A stretch of DNA of 64,000 nucleotides from Ilyonectria destructans (Eukaryota > Ascomycota > Sordariomycetes > Hypocreales > Nectriaceae): assembly GCA_020740775.1 (NCBI GenBank), contig JAHEWK010000013.1, forward strand, positions 2,342,696-2,406,695. The letters run 5' to 3'. The translations under genes and the position numbers were made by a program. Below the pieces are notes generated by a model. It did not search any database. It was not told the DNA's origin and worked only from the letters and a program-made list of their open reading frames with translations. Of this stretch, positions 60,435-64,000 are shown piece after piece. The first letter of the stretch is position 1. Each line of letters starts with the position of its first letter.

Positions 60435-60490
60435 ATTTATATAATATTATTATTTTCTTAAAAGATTATAATTTTTATATAAATATAAAA
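60435..60490 (+). mobile_element. Element X, copy X3, last fragment
   Basis: Short stretch (after the right-hand L target duplication) that continues the X3 RT region before copy X4 begins. Confidence 0.55.
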
Positions 60491-60707
60491 TTAATAGAGG
60501 ATATTATAATTTATAAGAAATTTAATAATAATAATTAGATAATAAAAAGATATATTTTTAATAATAATAAAATTAAAATTTATTTCTCTTTTTAATTAAA
60601 GAAATAATACTATTTAATTATTTAAATTTTATCTTTTAATTAGACTGTATATTAGCTAACTATTAATTTCTTATTTACTATTAAACCTCTATATATTCTC
60701 TTTATTA
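60491..60707 (-). repeat. LTR of X4
   Basis: 217 bp, homologous along its length to the X1 LTRs with many additional C-to-T/G-to-A changes. Confidence 0.85.
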
Positions 60708-62109
60708 TAAAATACCTCTATTAATCTATAGTATTCTTATTAAATAGTTAATAGCTTTAATTATAGAAATTATAAATATCCTAAAGTAGCTAATCTACCT
60801 AAAGGTATTAAATTTTAGTTATTTAAGAATAATAAATCTTAAAAATAGAAATTCTAATTATAGATAGAGTAATATTATTAATATAATTAATAGTATTTAT
60901 TAGGAAATTAGATATATTTATAAATTATAATATTAATTTCTAATTTTTATAATATTTAAATTCTTATTACTTTAATTACTTTTTATTTAAAAAGTAATTA
61001 TATTAAAAGTAATTAAAATTATATAATATAGTAGCTATATAAATATAGCTATATCTATTTAAATTTAATTTTTTTTTATTATTACTTTATAAGTCTATAT
61101 TATTTATTATTCTTTTTATTTATCTTTTTCTTTTTAATTTTATATTTTTTTTAAATATTATAGTACTTTTAATTTCTACTTAAGGCTATATTTATTTAAA
61201 GTAGATATCTAGCTATACTTGTTAAAGTATCTTTTAGATTTTAATTTTAATTACTTTAGCTTATTTATCTTTATTTAGAAAATCTATTAAAATTATAAAT
61301 ATTTAATATATATTTTATTTTTATTTTATTTTATAAAATAGTAAGATTTATTAATTTTAATTCTATATAAATTAAATTTCTTTTAATCTAAAGATAGTTT
61401 TCTATTTCTATAATAATATTACTTTTAGTTATTATTAATATTATATTTAGATTAAAGCTATTTATAAATTATAATTTTTTTCTTCTTTTTAATAATTTAT
61501 TTACTAATTATTTTAATATAGCTATAATAATAAAAAGAGATATTTTTAATTTTAGCTTTTTCTATTAATTTATATATTAGCTTTTAAAGTATATAATAGC
61601 TTTTATTATCTTTTAATTTAATTTTACTATAAATTAAAACTATAAAAAATATAATTTTACTATTAAAAAGTTTTTACTTTATAGAAAAAATTTACTTTAT
61701 ATATTATAAATTAAAAAGATTTATAGCTGCTATTTTAATAGATATTATTTATCTTAAATACTTAAAGTAAATTAATAAATACTTTTTTTTAGAAATTTTA
61801 ATTTTAATATAAAATTCTTATTACTTTTTATTATATTATTCTAACTATCTATAAGTTTTTTAATAATATATATTAAATTATAAATATTACTTCTAACTTC
61901 TTAATATAAATATTATTAAAAGTATATTTTAAGGAAATAATATTTAGAATATTTAAAATTAAATTAATTATTAATATTCTTAATTATTTATATTAAATAT
62001 AGAATTTTCTATTTAAATAGCAGCTAAAGTTATATTTTATTAAAAAATTAAATCTATTATTAGTAATATTTATAAAAATAAAAATAATTAAAATTAAATC
62101 TTTTTTTTT

Positions 62110-62401
62110 ATTTAAAAATAACTACTAATTAAGATTTTATTTTAAATTTCTATTATTAAATTTTTAGCTATTTTAGCTATACTTCTTATTATAGTTAAAA
62201 ATAAAATAATTTAAAAGGAAATTATAATATTAAATAAAAAAAATAAAAATAAAATATTTAAAAATAACTACTAATTAAGATTTTATTTTAAATTTCTATT
62301 ATTAAATTTTTCGCTATTTTAGCTATACTTCTTATTATAGTTAAAAATAAAATAATTTAAAAGGAAATTATAATATTAAATAAAAAAAATAAAAATAAAA
62401 A
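62110..62401 (+). repeat. Tandem duplication, 2 x 146 bp, in X4
   Basis: Copy 1 (62,110-62,255) and copy 2 (62,256-62,401) are identical as far as I can read except for one A/C difference (ttttagcta versus ttttcgcta). X1 has a single copy of this segment at about 48,325-48,470. Confidence 0.88.
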
Positions 62402-64000
62402 GAAATTAATTTTTTTTTTTACTTTTTATTAAAATTTATATTATTATACTTTTAATTATTAGCTATTTAAAATAAAATAAATTTAAACTCTAATTATAAA
62501 GATTTTTTTTATAGATATTAATAGTTTTCTTTTTATATATTTTAATATTAGCTAAATTTTAAATTTTAATTTTAATTAATTATTAGAGTTTTTTATAATT
62601 TCTTTTATTTTACTATTAATTTTATATTTTATAATTTTCTTTTTAGATAATTATATTTTTATTTTAATTTTATAGCTACTTTAATATACTTTTTAATTAA
62701 TTTTTATATAGTTTTTATATTATTTTTAGTAACCTACTAATTATATTCTAATAGTTAATTTTTCTATTTAATTAAAAAGTAATTTACTTTTTATTTTTAT
62801 TATTTATTTTTTACTTTTTTTATCTTCTATTATAAATTAATTTTTTTAAAATTTAAAATTAATAATAATTTAAATTAATTTTAATTTCTAAAATATTAAA
62901 ATTCTAAAAGGCTAATATAGAATATATTATAAATATAATTATATTTATCTAAAAGAGCTAAATAGTATATTTATAATTTAATTTTCTTAAGAATTTAAAA
63001 TAAATTAATTCTTTTTAATATTAATTTATATATTTCTTTTAATATTAAGATTTTTTATTATAAGACTAATTAAACTGCTAATTATAAGAAAAATATCCTT
63101 ATATTATTTATTATAATTATCTATTTATCTTTTTATAGCTTTTTTTTAATACTTCTTAAGATTCTTATATAGCTTTTTAAAGTAATATATTTTTATATTA
63201 GCCTTTAATATCTTCCTCTTAAGTATATTATTTTTAATATATAGATTTAAATTAAAAAAATAGTCTATTAAAATTTTAAAAAACAAAAATTTAATTATAT
63301 TATTCTTAATATTATTATATATATATTATACTAATTATAATAATACTATCTAATTATTTTATTATTTATTAATAAAATATTTTAAGTAATATTTTAAATT
63401 TTAAATTATTCTTTTTATTTATCTATTAATTTATAAATAAAATACTATTAAGAGGTATTTTTTAATATTACTTTAATAATATAATTTAAATTAAAAATTA
63501 CTTATAAATATTAAGTTTCTATTACTTATAATTCCCCTAGTGAATCTATATTTTAATTTAATCTTATTATAGAAAAACTCTACTAACTTTACTATATTAA
63601 TTATTATTAAATAGAAAGAAATACTATATACTTTATATATTAATTAATTATTATTAGAATTATATTAACTTTTTTTTTCTTTTTATAAATTAGTAGAAAT
63701 TCTATAATAAAATTTATTAAAACTTTTTATTAAAGTTAATTTAATATTAAAATAATATAAATTTATTAAAATATTTATATCTTTTTATTATAGCTTCTTA
63801 ATAGACTATATATATTTATATTTAATTTTTAATATTTTATTTATTTTTATCTAATAGAAATATCTTTAGAGAAAAATTTAAATTCTTTTAGCTTTAAAAT
63901 AGCTAATAAATAAATTATTATAATATAATTATAAAAAAATATATTTTATAGCTTTTTTTATTTAGAATAAATAATTATTACTTATAATAGAGTAAATTTA

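Larger units (their letters stand above)
38245..64000. repeat. RIP-mutated AT-rich transposon block
   Basis: The whole segment, apart from a 0.4-kb pocket at 60.03-60.43 kb, is depleted of CpA and TpG. Remaining C and G sit mainly in CT, CC, AG and GG. ATG is therefore almost absent and no open frame of 60 codons exists on either strand. This is the expected mark of repeat-induced point mutation (C-to-T at CpA on both strands) acting on duplicated DNA. The individual elements identified inside are listed separately. Confidence 0.95.
60491..64000 (-). mobile_element. Gypsy-like element X, copy X4 (3' half; continues beyond window)
   Basis: Begins with a 217-bp LTR (60,491-60,707) and is collinear with X1 46,694 to about 50,080 up to the window end (for example tagaataaataattattact in both). 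It is more AT-degraded than X1. An extra 146-bp tandem duplication (62,110-62,401) is absent from X1. Polarity minus, inferred from X1. Confidence 0.88.

Noticed and set aside
38245..64000. AT-rich block as a mitochondrial insertion or bacterial DNA
   Set aside because: Recognisable LTR pairs, gypsy pol remnants, target duplications and CpA-specific depletion show RIP-mutated nuclear transposons.
38245..64000. AT-rich block as a centromere core
   Set aside because: The composition would allow it, but sequence alone cannot tell a centromere from any other RIP-mutated island, and no supporting feature was seen.

Overview
The window is nuclear DNA of a filamentous ascomycete (Pezizomycotina). 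The evidence is short 50-70 bp introns with gtaagt-like donors and ctaac/ctgac branch sites, a dispersed 5S rRNA gene, filamentous-fungal protein families (PFA4-type DHHC palmitoyltransferase, class I myosin with an acidic tail, TRK potassium transporter, fungal RPEL protein) and a large block mutated by RIP (repeat-induced point mutation). A sordariomycete is likely, but I cannot name the species.

Layout. 1-37.9 kb is ordinary gene space at normal base composition. In order it holds: cytoplasmic asparaginyl-tRNA synthetase (cut by the window edge, -), a six-TM membrane protein (+), a WrbA/Pst2/Ycp4 flavodoxin-like quinone reductase (-), a one-TM protein with PPxY motifs (-), a proline-rich fungal protein (-), DNA polymerase kappa (+), a 5S rRNA gene (+), a TRK K+ transporter (-), an ER FKBP (-), a small Ser-rich protein (+), an RPEL-repeat protein (-), class I myosin (+), palmitoyltransferase PFA4 (-) and a polytopic GT90/CAP10-like glycosyltransferase (+). 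These are mostly unrelated housekeeping genes. I see no biosynthetic cluster, though myosin-I and PFA4 both serve polarised growth and wall deposition. Exon structures were built by hand from splice signals and reading frame.

37.9-64 kb is an extremely AT-rich block with no ORF of 60 codons on either strand and almost no CpA/TpG, so ATG is nearly absent. It is a nested stack of transposons. An old gypsy-like copy (X3) is interrupted by a second gypsy-like element W (175-bp LTRs, TSD ttaag). W is interrupted by a reverse-strand 7.3-kb element X1 (217-bp LTRs), by two copies of a tRNA-derived SINE, by a 1.0-kb retroposon-like repeat (family A) and by a short retroposon (family L). Further X copies lie at 39.8-41.3 kb and from 60.5 kb past the window end. 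The insertions can be ordered from target-site duplications and from the interrupted reverse transcriptase frame.

Most notable: a RIP-free 407-bp L insertion at 60.03-60.43 kb, with a 17-bp TSD, that can be aligned to its RIP-mutated sister at 56.65 kb; a SINE of about 460 bp whose tRNA head is still readable through RIP; and, in gene space, a UGA stop in the quinone reductase followed in frame by 52 codons ending in a CaaX box, suggesting readthrough or alternative splicing to a lipidated isoform.
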